A program made the translations under genes and the position numbers. From Frigoribacterium sp. SL97 (lineage in GTDB: Bacteria; Actinomycetota; Actinomycetes; Actinomycetales; Microbacteriaceae): a DNA stretch of 64,000 nt. Positions 50,110 to 57,542 of this stretch are shown here, piece after piece (the first letter of the stretch is position 1; each line of letters opens with the position of its first letter). The DNA is taken from NCBI RefSeq assembly GCF_026625765.1, contig NZ_CP113062.1, positions 2,108,001 to 2,172,000 of the forward strand, read 5' to 3'. Below the pieces are notes generated by a model. The model did not search any database and was not told the DNA's origin. It worked only from the letters and a program-made list of their open reading frames with translations.

Positions 50110-50556
50110 ATGGCGACCTACTACCGCCCGACTCAGAAGATGATCACGGCCCTGCTGCTCAGCGCTGGGTTCACGGAGCAGGTCATCGCACCGGCCGACC
50201 GCATCGGCGGCGCAGTCTTCCACCGCGAGCACGCCGACGGCCGCCAGCAGATGGCCTACGTCTTCGCGTGGAGCAACTTCAGCATCGCCGAGAAGGAGGG
50301 CATCCTCCCCTGCCGGCTCTGCATCCGCATCACCACCGACGTCCCCGCGCCGGGCCCCGAAGCGTGGAAGTCCGCACCTCTCGGCAGCCACGTCTACATC
50401 GCCTTCGAGAAGGACGGCTGGGACCACGTCGAGAAGACGTTCACCAGCCACATCCTCCCCGTCTACGACGCAGCCGCGGACGACGCCGACGACATGCTCA
50501 TCACTCTGCAGAACGAACTCGACATCGCACCCCGAGCAGCGAAGGTCAGCGCATGA
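50110..50556 (+). CDS. 148-aa protein, unknown
   Basis: MATYYRPTQKMITALLLSAG, then a mixed alpha/beta domain with CRLCIRITTD. No family recognised. Tight spacing on both sides (1 bp and -4 bp) shows an operon. Confidence 0.62.
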   Translation: MATYYRPTQKMITALLLSAGFTEQVIAPADRIGGAVFHREHADGRQQMAYVFAWSNFSIAEKEGILPCRLCIRITTDVPAPGPEAWKSAPLGSHVYIAFEKDGWDHVEKTFTSHILPVYDAAADDADDMLITLQNELDIAPRAAKVSA

Positions 50557-50735
50557 TCGCGCTCACCCGGCGCGAGCGTCTCAAGCGCCTCCGACTCCGA
50601 CACAAGCGGGCCAAGAAGGCCATCAAGCTCGAGACGAGCACCAGCTCATCGGAGCGGGCCTGGGCAGCCAAATACTGGCGGTTCGTCAGGCAGCTCGACA
50701 GGGAGATCCGAGACGGAGGACCCACGCATGACTGA
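50553..50735 (+). CDS. 60-aa very basic protein
   Basis: ATG overlaps the stop upstream. MIALTRRERLKRLRLRHKRA is highly basic (Arg/Lys rich), a possible nucleic-acid binder. The stop overlaps the next gene by 8 nt. Confidence 0.55.
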   Translation: MIALTRRERLKRLRLRHKRAKKAIKLETSTSSSERAWAAKYWRFVRQLDREIRDGGPTHD

Positions 50736-51126
50736 CGCAGCCGCCACCACGGCGCACACCGCAGAACGTGCCACCTGGCCCGCCACAGCAGAGGACGTCG
50801 AGACGCTTCGCGAGGCGGCAGAGCTCATCGGGGAGCGAGCCGGCCAAGGCCGAGTCCACGAGCTTGGATTCGCCGATGTCGACCTCGCCGCCGCCACCAA
50901 GGACTGGCTGCTCGGCGAGTACACCGGCCTCAAGTCACTTCCCGGCTGGGTCGCGCTCACGCAGAAGGTCATCGGGGAGGCCATGGAACGTAGCGGCCGC
51001 GAGTACGTGCGCCTCATCATGGCTCGTGACGAGCAAGGTCGGCTGCAGTACCGGTCGGACACACTCGTCGCAGCCCTCCGCGTTGCACGCCGACTGCTCG
51101 ATCTGGCGGGGACGCCGCACACGTAG
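50728..51126 (+). CDS. 132-aa helical protein, unknown
   Basis: MTDAAATTAHTAERATWPAT then all-helical sequence ending VAALRVARRLLDLAGTPHT. Its last codons carry the start-associated box of the next gene. No family recognised. Confidence 0.62.
   Translation: MTDAAATTAHTAERATWPATAEDVETLREAAELIGERAGQGRVHELGFADVDLAAATKDWLLGEYTGLKSLPGWVALTQKVIGEAMERSGREYVRLIMARDEQGRLQYRSDTLVAALRVARRLLDLAGTPHT
51114..51123 (+). promoter_or_regulatory. start-associated box before 51133-52632
   Basis: GCCGCACACG, 9 nt before the ATG at 51133; here the spacer TAGGAGGGC also contains a classical Shine-Dalgarno. Confidence 0.7.
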
Positions 51127-51132
51127 GAGGGC

Positions 51133-52632
51133 ATGAGCACCTTCACCGAGTCCGAGCACCCGCGCGTCGCCAACGGCACCTTCACCGACAAGGAGCAGAC
51201 GGCCCCGGAACTCAGCCTCACCTCCGAGCCCGAGAAGAGCCACCTCGAGGCCATCTACGACATCTACATCGCCGACGGCGGCTACGGGCCGCAGGTCGCT
51301 CGGCAGCTCGCCGAGCAGCACCTCAACGACGCCGACGAAGCCGGCGTGCCCCGGCAGTACCTCGTCGACTACCTCGACACGTTCGGCAACAACCGCGCCT
51401 GGTCCGTCCCCAACGCCCGCGACCTCCACGCCGCCGGCTGGACGCCCGCCGAGGCGAAGGCCCTCATCGACTACGACGGCAACTCCAACCTCGCCCGCAG
51501 CTGGCACAGCGGCCACTTCGAGCGCCTCATCGAAGCGAACCTCCACCCGGAGCGCATCGACGCGCTGGTCACCGCCGGCGTGCCGAAGCGCTACGACGCC
51601 CTCGTCGCCCTCGGGCACCTCGAGCCCGACGAAGCAGCTGCATGGGTGGTCGCCGCCCGTGCCAACAAGGATCTCGTACGCCTCGCAGGCGGCAACTGGG
51701 AAGGACTCGGTCAGCTCGTCCGCTCCGGCATCAGCCGCGAGGACGCCGCCCGCTACGCCGGCACCGGCATCGACCTCGAGACCGTCATCAGCCACCGAGA
51801 CAGGATCACCCCCGAGGAGGCCGCAGCCTTCTCCGCCGCCTCCGGCCACAAGCCCGACGTCGTCAGCCGGTACCTCCGCCACAACGCCGACACCCCGCGC
51901 GAGGACAACCTCGACGCAGCCACCGCCAAGGCCTACGGAACCCGCCTCCACCCGAGCGAAGTCCTCGAACTCGTCAACGCCGGCGTCTCCGGCAAGGTCG
52001 CTCGGAGCATCATCGCCGCCGACCAGGACCTCGGCCCGAAGACGATCATCCGCCTCACGAAGGCCGGCGTCACCTCCGGCAAGGAGTTCAAGCAGTGGCG
52101 CGAGCTGACCAAGCCCCGCATGGGTAGCGCCGTCGGCAGCGGACGAGCCTCCGACATCAACCCCTACAGCCAGCGCAACAGCAGCTACGTCGAGCGGGTC
52201 ATCGGCGGCAAGGAGTCCGGCGTCGCCCTCGAGACAGCCGAGCACTACGTCGCCGCGAAGCTCTACGACCCGGAGCACTGGAAGGCGCTGAACACCGCCG
52301 GCATCACCGACATCACCGACTGGGCCGAAGTCACCCGGGAGAACCACCGGACGAACGACGCCGATCTGTACGGTCACCCCGGAGGCCGCGAAGACCTCGT
52401 CGTGCACGGGTTCGCCGCGTTCAAGAACGCAGGCGGCACCCCCGATGAACTGCGCCGCATCCAGCGCGTCGGCGTGCCGATCGGCATCGCCCACACCTTC
52501 ATCGGAGTCGACAACCTCTGGGACGCCGCGGAGAAGCACCGCACGGCCGTCCTCGCCGCCGAGAGCGACCGCGTTACCCGCTGGGGTGGCACCCCGTCGC
52601 CGTGGCACTGGACCGCCGCCGACGTCGCGTAG
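51133..52632 (+). CDS. large tagged accessory protein with helical repeats
   Basis: 499 aa. Tag: SEHPRVANGTFTDKEQ then APELSL. From about residue 95 to 420 the sequence has repeated helical hairpins with AG(V/I/L) turns: LHAAGWTPAEAKALI, LVTAGVPKRYDALVAL, LVRSGISREDAARYAG, LVNAGVSGKVARSIIAA, LTKAGVTSGKEFKQW, LNTAGITDITDWAEV. This is a solenoid of about 30-residue units. Likely a protein-interaction scaffold; no family recognised. Largest tagged protein in the window. Confidence 0.75.
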   Translation: MSTFTESEHPRVANGTFTDKEQTAPELSLTSEPEKSHLEAIYDIYIADGGYGPQVARQLAEQHLNDADEAGVPRQYLVDYLDTFGNNRAWSVPNARDLHAAGWTPAEAKALIDYDGNSNLARSWHSGHFERLIEANLHPERIDALVTAGVPKRYDALVALGHLEPDEAAAWVVAARANKDLVRLAGGNWEGLGQLVRSGISREDAARYAGTGIDLETVISHRDRITPEEAAAFSAASGHKPDVVSRYLRHNADTPREDNLDAATAKAYGTRLHPSEVLELVNAGVSGKVARSIIAADQDLGPKTIIRLTKAGVTSGKEFKQWRELTKPRMGSAVGSGRASDINPYSQRNSSYVERVIGGKESGVALETAEHYVAAKLYDPEHWKALNTAGITDITDWAEVTRENHRTNDADLYGHPGGREDLVVHGFAAFKNAGGTPDELRRIQRVGVPIGIAHTFIGVDNLWDAAEKHRTAVLAAESDRVTRWGGTPSPWHWTAADVA

Positions 52633-52637
52633 AAGTC

Positions 52638-52647
52638 GCCGCACACA
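52638..52647 (+). promoter_or_regulatory. start-associated box before 52657-53586
   Basis: GCCGCACACA (last base changed), 9 nt before the ATG at 52657. Confidence 0.6.
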
Positions 52648-52656
52648 TAGGTCGAC

Positions 52657-53586
52657 ATGAAGAAGTTCGACGAGGCCAACCACCCGCGCGCTGCGGCTGG
52701 CACCTTCACCGACAAGGCACAGACCACCCCCGACATCTCCCTCCACGCCGCGTCCGCGCGGATGCCCAACTACGACTCCGTGGAGGAGACGGCCGGGGCC
52801 ACCTGGCACTACGACGCTGAGGGACAGCCGCACCGCACGGACGGGCCCGCACTCCTCCTCACCGACGGCGACGACCACGCGTACTACCTCCACGGTCAGC
52901 ACATCGTCCCGCCCGGCGACGACATCGACCTCGGACACGTCACGGAGGACGGCACGCAGCACTGGACCTCCGGCGGCGGCAACACCACCGTCACCGTCGA
53001 ACCCGACGGCAAGGTCAGCTGGCGCCGCGACGGCGACCTTCACCGCACCGGCGGGCCCGCCGTCATCGACAGCGACGGCACCCAGCACTGGTACCTCAAC
53101 GACAAGCCCGTCCCCGCACCGCTGCCTGCCGAGCCCACCGTAGAGAAGAAGCCTTTCGGCCCCGACGGTGAGCTGATCACCATCACCGGCGCCAAGCACG
53201 TCGCCCTCGCGCCCGGCGAACGGAACGCAGCCGCGGTCCGCACAGCCGCGAACATCCGCACCGACCTCGCCGCTGCCGTTGCCGCCGGTGTCCTGAACGA
53301 CGGCACCATCACCGGCGCCAAGTACACCGTCCGGACGAAGACCCACCCCGGCTTCGAGACACCGACCATCACCATCACCGTCGACGGCCTGCAGGAGAGC
53401 TTCATCACCCCGCAGCGCGGACCACTCGCCCACCCAGGAGGGCTCACCCACGAGGCGCTCCACCTGCGCCAGACCATCCGGGACATCGCCGGCGCCTACA
53501 ACAAGGTCACCCACGACACCGGAACCGACTACCTCGCCGAGGACTTCGACCTCGTCGTCCACCTCCGACCCACCACCACCAAGTAG
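52657..53586 (+). CDS. tagged protein with MORN-like DG repeats
   Basis: 309 aa. Tag: ANHPRAAAGTFTDKAQ then TPDISL. Residues 45-155 have repeats of the W..DG..HR.DGPA.....DG...Y..G type: WHYDAEGQPHRTDGPALLL and WRRDGDLHRTGGPAVIDSDG, as in MORN-like or toxin-antitoxin-associated repeat proteins of phages. A C-terminal beta domain of about 140 residues (ISLHAAS... to VVHLRPTTTK) follows. Function unknown. Confidence 0.75.
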   Translation: MKKFDEANHPRAAAGTFTDKAQTTPDISLHAASARMPNYDSVEETAGATWHYDAEGQPHRTDGPALLLTDGDDHAYYLHGQHIVPPGDDIDLGHVTEDGTQHWTSGGGNTTVTVEPDGKVSWRRDGDLHRTGGPAVIDSDGTQHWYLNDKPVPAPLPAEPTVEKKPFGPDGELITITGAKHVALAPGERNAAAVRTAANIRTDLAAAVAAGVLNDGTITGAKYTVRTKTHPGFETPTITITVDGLQESFITPQRGPLAHPGGLTHEALHLRQTIRDIAGAYNKVTHDTGTDYLAEDFDLVVHLRPTTTK

Positions 53587-53595
53587 GAGCACACC

Positions 53596-54198
53596 ATGAC
53601 CACGACCTTCCTCGAGACGGAACACCCTCGCGCCGCCACCGGCGTCTTCGTCGAGAAGAGCCAGTCGGCCCCCGAGCTGGCAGGTCTCGCCGCCGCTCCC
53701 GCCACCCGCTCCGAGCAGGCCCGCGCCGCTCTCCGCACCTACACCGACAACACCCGACGCCCCTTCGAGGACCTGCCCGCAAGCAGCGACCGCGGCTTCG
53801 CCGGCAAGCCCGACGCTGCCCGCGTCGCCGCACTCGCCACCGCCGAAGGCATGCAGGGCATCGTCTCCGAAGACGGCAACGACGGCGTCGAAGACCACCA
53901 CCTCGTCGTCCTCGCCCGCGTCGACGACGACGGCATCAGCCACACCGTCGAGGTGCCGTTCCGCACCCCCGCCGGCCAGGCACCGGACGCGACCACCGTC
54001 CTCGACGCGCTCCTGTCCGACTCCGCCGGCCTGAACGACGTCGACGACGTCGAAGAGTGGGCCGACCAGTACGGCTACGACATGGAAGGCGAGGCCGCGC
54101 AGGTCACCGCCTCCTACGAGGCCGTCCTCGAGCAGGACGCCAAGCTCCGCGCGTTCCTCGGCGAGAAGCACGACGAGTACCTCTGGGGCGACCAGTGA
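53596..54198 (+). CDS. tagged accessory protein
   Basis: 200 aa. Tag: TEHPRAATGVFVEKSQ then APELAG. Acidic alpha/beta body with DHHLVVLARVDDDGISHTVE. There is no start-associated box; the gene begins 9 bp after the previous stop with AGGAG. Its stop overlaps the following GTG. No family recognised. Confidence 0.72.
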   Translation: MTTTFLETEHPRAATGVFVEKSQSAPELAGLAAAPATRSEQARAALRTYTDNTRRPFEDLPASSDRGFAGKPDAARVAALATAEGMQGIVSEDGNDGVEDHHLVVLARVDDDGISHTVEVPFRTPAGQAPDATTVLDALLSDSAGLNDVDDVEEWADQYGYDMEGEAAQVTASYEAVLEQDAKLRAFLGEKHDEYLWGDQ

Positions 54199-55076
54199 TA
54201 CTCAAACCTGACCCGTCGTTCGAGGCGTGGGAGCACGGCGTCATCAAGCTGCCGACCGCCGAGCTCCCCCGCCTCCGGCAAGCCCTCGCCGACGCTCAGA
54301 CGGCGCACCAGGAGGGCCTGTTCGCGCGCGCCCAGGAGTTCTGGCTCAGCCTCAGTCGCAAGCAGCGTGGTTCCCTGTCGCTGTACCTCGCCGCCTACGC
54401 GTCGTTCCGCAGCGACCAGGAGGCGGCCGGAGCTCCCGTCCCCTTCGAGCTCGACGACCTCGTCGGCGCCGGAGTCCAGCCGACGCGCATCCCGCGACGT
54501 GTCCGCCGCGACGACCTCGACCTGCCCACCAACCGGACCACCCGCTTCGACGACGAAGACGTGCACATCGTCTTCGACCGAGACAAGGCCACCGTCACCT
54601 GGGACGTCGACCCGAGCGGCGACGCCGTCGCCCGAGCTCGCGACTCTCACCTGGCCAAGGCGTTCTTCCCCCTCCTCGCCACGGTGAAGTGGACCCGCCA
54701 GACCGGCGGCGCCCTCTACGGCAACGACTCCGAACTCGTCGCCGCGGCCGCCGACGGCTACGGCACGGGGAACGACTTCCCCACCGCCGGATTCGGGCCG
54801 CTCGGAGCGAAGATGGCACCAGCCGAGACGTCGCCGTACACGCTCGCCGACGGCACGACGGTGGAGTGCGACGACTTCCGAGCCAACGTCGTCGAAGCGG
54901 AGCGCCAGGCACGATTCCAGCGCCGCCACGCGGAGAGGCAGCACCGCCGCGCGGCGCAGCACAGCTCCGGTGGCGCGCAGGGACGCGTCCCCGCGGGGGC
55001 CGGCATCACCGGTGGGCAGTTCGCCGACAAGGCCCAGAGCCTCCCCGAGGTCAGCTTCCTCGCCCTCGCCTCCTGA
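54195..55076 (+). CDS. accessory protein with the tag at its C-terminus
   Basis: 293 aa from the GTG that overlaps the previous stop (GTGA). The body is alpha/beta with FDRDKATVTWDVDPSGDAVA. The last 30 residues are GRVPAGAGITGGQFADKAQ then LPEVSFLALAS: the same G.F..K.Q..PE..L pattern as the N-terminal tags, in a RVPAG..TGGQFA form that I recall from hypothetical proteins of actinobacterial mobile elements. A position swap from N- to C-terminus is strong evidence that the tag is a separable module. Confidence 0.75.
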   Translation: MILKPDPSFEAWEHGVIKLPTAELPRLRQALADAQTAHQEGLFARAQEFWLSLSRKQRGSLSLYLAAYASFRSDQEAAGAPVPFELDDLVGAGVQPTRIPRRVRRDDLDLPTNRTTRFDDEDVHIVFDRDKATVTWDVDPSGDAVARARDSHLAKAFFPLLATVKWTRQTGGALYGNDSELVAAAADGYGTGNDFPTAGFGPLGAKMAPAETSPYTLADGTTVECDDFRANVVEAERQARFQRRHAERQHRRAAQHSSGGAQGRVPAGAGITGGQFADKAQSLPEVSFLALAS

Positions 55077-55082
55077 GGCCGA

Positions 55083-55092
55083 GCCGCACACG
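55083..55092 (+). promoter_or_regulatory. start-associated box before 55102-55620
   Basis: GCCGCACACG, 9 nt before the ATG at 55102. Confidence 0.7.
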
Positions 55093-55101
55093 TACGGGTG
55101 C

Positions 55102-55620
55102 ATGACGTTCTTCACCGAGCTGCAGCACCCCCGCGCAGTGACCACCGCGTTCGACTTCAAGGCCCACTCCCACCCCGAGGCCCGGTCCGAGACAGATGAC
55201 CGGACCTCGGAGTGGGAGGCGACCTACGACCAGCTCACCGGGGCAGCCGGGCACGCCAGCCCCATCAGCGCCGCCCTCCTCCGCCACCTGACCCGCGACG
55301 AAAGCCTCCCCATCGCCGCCGCAGCACAAGCTGACGCCCGCACCACCGCTGGGGAGCTGCAGACCCTCATCGACGACCGCCTGCACGTCAACATCGGGCT
55401 GCTCCTCAACCCGAACTTCGGCCAGCTCCCCATCGACACCCAGCTCGCCATCCTCGACGAAGCGTTCCCGGAAGAGCGCCTCCTCGCCGCCCGGAACGCC
55501 TCCCTGCCCGCCTACCTCCTCGACCACCTCGCCGAGGACGATGACGACAACGTCCGCTTCGCCGCAGCCGACACCCTCGCCGCCGCAGCCGACGACGTGC
55601 CGCGCATGGGACAGGCATGA
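55102..55620 (+). CDS. tagged protein with LRV repeats
   Basis: 172 aa. Degenerate tag: LQHPRAVTTAFDFKAH then PEAR. Body with leucine-rich-repeat-variant features: LLNPNFGQLPIDTQLAILDE, AARNASLPAYLLDHLAEDDD, VRFAAADTLA. Ends PRMGQA; its last codons are the start-associated box of the next, 25-aa frame, and the two stop/start codons overlap. Confidence 0.72.
   Translation: MTFFTELQHPRAVTTAFDFKAHSHPEARSETDDRTSEWEATYDQLTGAAGHASPISAALLRHLTRDESLPIAAAAQADARTTAGELQTLIDDRLHVNIGLLLNPNFGQLPIDTQLAILDEAFPEERLLAARNASLPAYLLDHLAEDDDDNVRFAAADTLAAAADDVPRMGQA
55599..55608 (+). promoter_or_regulatory. start-associated box before the 25-aa frame
   Basis: GCCGCGCATG, 8 nt before the ATG at 55617. The box lies inside the end of the upstream gene, in frame with it (ATG GGA CAG GCA TGA are its final codons). 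Confidence 0.65.
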
Positions 55621-55694
55621 ACGAACCGAGCGCACCCACGAACCTCTACGACGTCGACGGCTTCACGCCGGTGGGCGCGACGCCGCCCTTCTAG
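55617..55694 (+). CDS. 25-aa microprotein
   Basis: MNEPSAPTNLYDVDGFTPVG, ending ATPPF, stop 55692-55694. The start is exactly at box distance and overlaps the previous stop (ATGA), so it is likely translated by coupling. Rich in Pro/Asp/Asn; resembles the 27-32-aa product at 38370. Too short for routine calling. Confidence 0.5.
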   Translation: MNEPSAPTNLYDVDGFTPVGATPPF

Positions 55695-55706
55695 GGAGAC
55701 GTACCG

Positions 55707-55949
55707 TTGGACCTGAACGACGCAAGGGCACTCCTCGAGGCACCTCGACGGGACCTCGACAGCTTCATCGCGCTCCGGGACACCCTCGACCGCCTGCGCG
55801 ATCGCGATGACCAGGAGGGTCGCCACCTCCTTCGCCACTCAGCAGAGAGCGCGACCCTCGACCGGATGATCGGTCGGAAGCGGACGGAGCTGAGCTCACT
55901 CACAGCCCTCGTCGAAGAGCTCGTGACCCGTCAGGAGGCGCGCCCGTGA
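55707..55949 (+). CDS. 80-aa helical protein
   Basis: TTG start with GGGAG upstream. LDLNDARALLEAPRRDLDSF and RDTLDRLRDRDDQEGRHLL form charged coiled-coil helices. Overlaps the next gene by 4 nt. No family recognised. Confidence 0.58.
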   Translation: MDLNDARALLEAPRRDLDSFIALRDTLDRLRDRDDQEGRHLLRHSAESATLDRMIGRKRTELSSLTALVEELVTRQEARP

Positions 55950-56482
55950 CCAACACCATCTCGCCGTTCCGCATCTCCGAACACGCGGCCCGCATCGCCC
56001 GCATCTACGACCTCGGCAGCGACACCGCCGTCGATGTCGCCGAGCTGGTGCGCACCCTCGGCGGCACCATCGACGTCGTCGCCGGCGCCCTCGAAGGGGA
56101 GCACGCGACCGGTGGTCGGCACGCCCTGACCGTCCGCGGCAAGGGCGACTTCACCGTCTCTCTCCAACCGCTCACGTCGTCCGCCCACGACCGGTTCGAG
56201 ATGGCCGCCAGCGTCGGCCGGTACCTCCTCCACTGGCGCCGCCTCGGCCTCGAGGCCGAGGCTGCCACCGAGCGCCGCCGCGACTACCCGTACAGCTCCG
56301 GCGAGGGCTGGACCGAGGGGTACCACTTCGCCATGGCGCTCCTCATGCCCGAGGACACGTTCCGCTGCGTGCACCTCGAGCACGGCGGGGATACCGCAGC
56401 GATCGCCGGAGCGTTCGACGTCCCGGCAGGGAAGGTCACCGCCCGGGCGAGCGCGCTCAGGCTGCCGCTTCTGCGTCGGTAG
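55946..56482 (+). CDS. ImmA/IrrE-like protein with lost HExxH motif
   Basis: 178 aa, GTG start (GTGA overlap). The layout is that of ImmA/IrrE metallopeptidases: an N-terminal helical part, LRTLGGTIDVV, then DRFEMAASVGRYLLHW where the family has RFTIAHELGHYLLH, and FAMALLMPEDTFRC (usually FA..LLMP...). The zinc-binding HExxH has become AASVG. It should not be an active protease; it may act as an antagonist or a DNA- or repressor-binding adaptor. Confidence 0.75.
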   Translation: MTNTISPFRISEHAARIARIYDLGSDTAVDVAELVRTLGGTIDVVAGALEGEHATGGRHALTVRGKGDFTVSLQPLTSSAHDRFEMAASVGRYLLHWRRLGLEAEAATERRRDYPYSSGEGWTEGYHFAMALLMPEDTFRCVHLEHGGDTAAIAGAFDVPAGKVTARASALRLPLLRR

Positions 56483-56507
56483 CAGCAGCAGCAGCAGCAG
56501 CAGCAGC
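56481..56507. repeat. (AGC)9 trinucleotide repeat
   Basis: Nine perfect AGC units begin at the stop codon of the ImmA/IrrE-like gene (TAG at 56480-56482). Slippage would change only the non-coding spacer upstream of the gene at 56546. Confidence 0.9.
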
Positions 56508-56545
56508 ACGCCGTCGGTGTCGGTCGGCCGTGCTTGGATTGGTCC

Positions 56546-57412
56546 ATGGACCTGACGCCCCACCACTTCAACCCCGCGGGGCGGCTCTTCGAGTTCCTGC
56601 GGCACAGCAAGCAGCAGTCCCGCGTCGGCGTCGCAGCGACGTGGTCTGGCTACCTTGGCGTCGACGAGTACAGCGTCGACTTCTTCGCGGGCGTGAGTGA
56701 AGTTCTGGCCCTTCCCGACCACGCACGTGACGCCTTCGCTTCACTCCCTTCGAGGGTCAAGCAGTACCTCGACGAGGATGACCTCGAGGGAGCCCTGACC
56801 CAGGCCTCGACTGCCCTGGACCAGGGAACGCGCATGCTGCATGGCGCTGTCGACGAGTTCACACGTCTGTACGGCGACGACGCCGTGACCGAGATCAAGG
56901 GCCTCAGCAACTTCCTGCGAGGGGAGTTCCAGGGACGAGATGGAGACGCCGCAGCCATCGAAGCCGCCACCGACACCTTCACAACTGTCAGGGATCTGGC
57001 TGACGAGCTGGTCAAAGCGCTCGATGACGACGATGACCTAGCCCCCGATCTTCGGCTACTTCTCCTGAACCAGGCTCTTGCCTTCCGTCAGGCCGTTTCA
57101 CTCAGTCGTGCCGGTGGTATCGAAGCAGTCGGGCTCGAGCGCGACCGTGCCGTCGGGCTCATCGTTGCGCACCCCACGGTTGCCGCCGAGCTCCGCCGGA
57201 AGCCGAAGCTGCGTATCAAGCTGCTCGCGCTCATTGCGGCCGCTGGCGTCGTGGCGAGTGCGTTCAACTCCGTCATCGAGTCCGCTGAGAAGGTCGATCA
57301 CCTCGTCGGAATCGTCATGGCTGAGCCTGACGACCCGAAGGCCGTGACCGACCTCCCGCCCAGCTCCGAGGAGGGTGCGGCCCCGTCAGCTCCCGCCGCC
57401 CCGACCCCCTAG
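56546..57412 (+). CDS. 288-aa protein with one late hydrophobic helix
   Basis: ATG at 56546 preferred (MDLTPHHFNPAGRLFEFLRH); a TTG at 56534 is also in frame. Helical and acidic, with one possible membrane segment LLALIAAAGVVASAFNSVI near 235 and a Pro/Ser-rich acidic tail. Codon use is slightly less GC-biased than the tagged genes. No family recognised. Confidence 0.65.
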   Translation: MDLTPHHFNPAGRLFEFLRHSKQQSRVGVAATWSGYLGVDEYSVDFFAGVSEVLALPDHARDAFASLPSRVKQYLDEDDLEGALTQASTALDQGTRMLHGAVDEFTRLYGDDAVTEIKGLSNFLRGEFQGRDGDAAAIEAATDTFTTVRDLADELVKALDDDDDLAPDLRLLLLNQALAFRQAVSLSRAGGIEAVGLERDRAVGLIVAHPTVAAELRRKPKLRIKLLALIAAAGVVASAFNSVIESAEKVDHLVGIVMAEPDDPKAVTDLPPSSEEGAAPSAPAAPTP

Positions 57413-57428
57413 CTCAGCCCGTCCTACC

Positions 57429-57458
57429 AGCGCCCGCCGGCCCCCGCCGGCGGGCGCT
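57429..57458 (+). terminator. strong hairpin terminator
   Basis: AGCGCCCGCCGGC (57429-57441) and its exact complement (57446-57458) with a CCCC loop, 16 nt after the stop codon of 57412. Confidence 0.75.
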
Positions 57459-57523
57459 TCGTCGTCCCCGGGGCACCACCCACTGACCCTCTGACAGACC
57501 CACCGCAACACCTCGAAATCGTC

Positions 57524-57533
57524 GCCGCACACA
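57524..57533 (+). promoter_or_regulatory. start-associated box before 57543-58709
   Basis: GCCGCACACA, 9 nt before the ATG at 57543. Confidence 0.6.
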
Positions 57534-57542
57534 TACGTCGGC

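Noticed and set aside
50935..54171. A 1078-codon open frame on the minus strand
   Set aside because: It lies opposite three well supported tagged genes, is full of low-complexity Val/Gly/Asp/Leu runs and has no recognisable domain. Typical antisense openness of GC-rich coding DNA.
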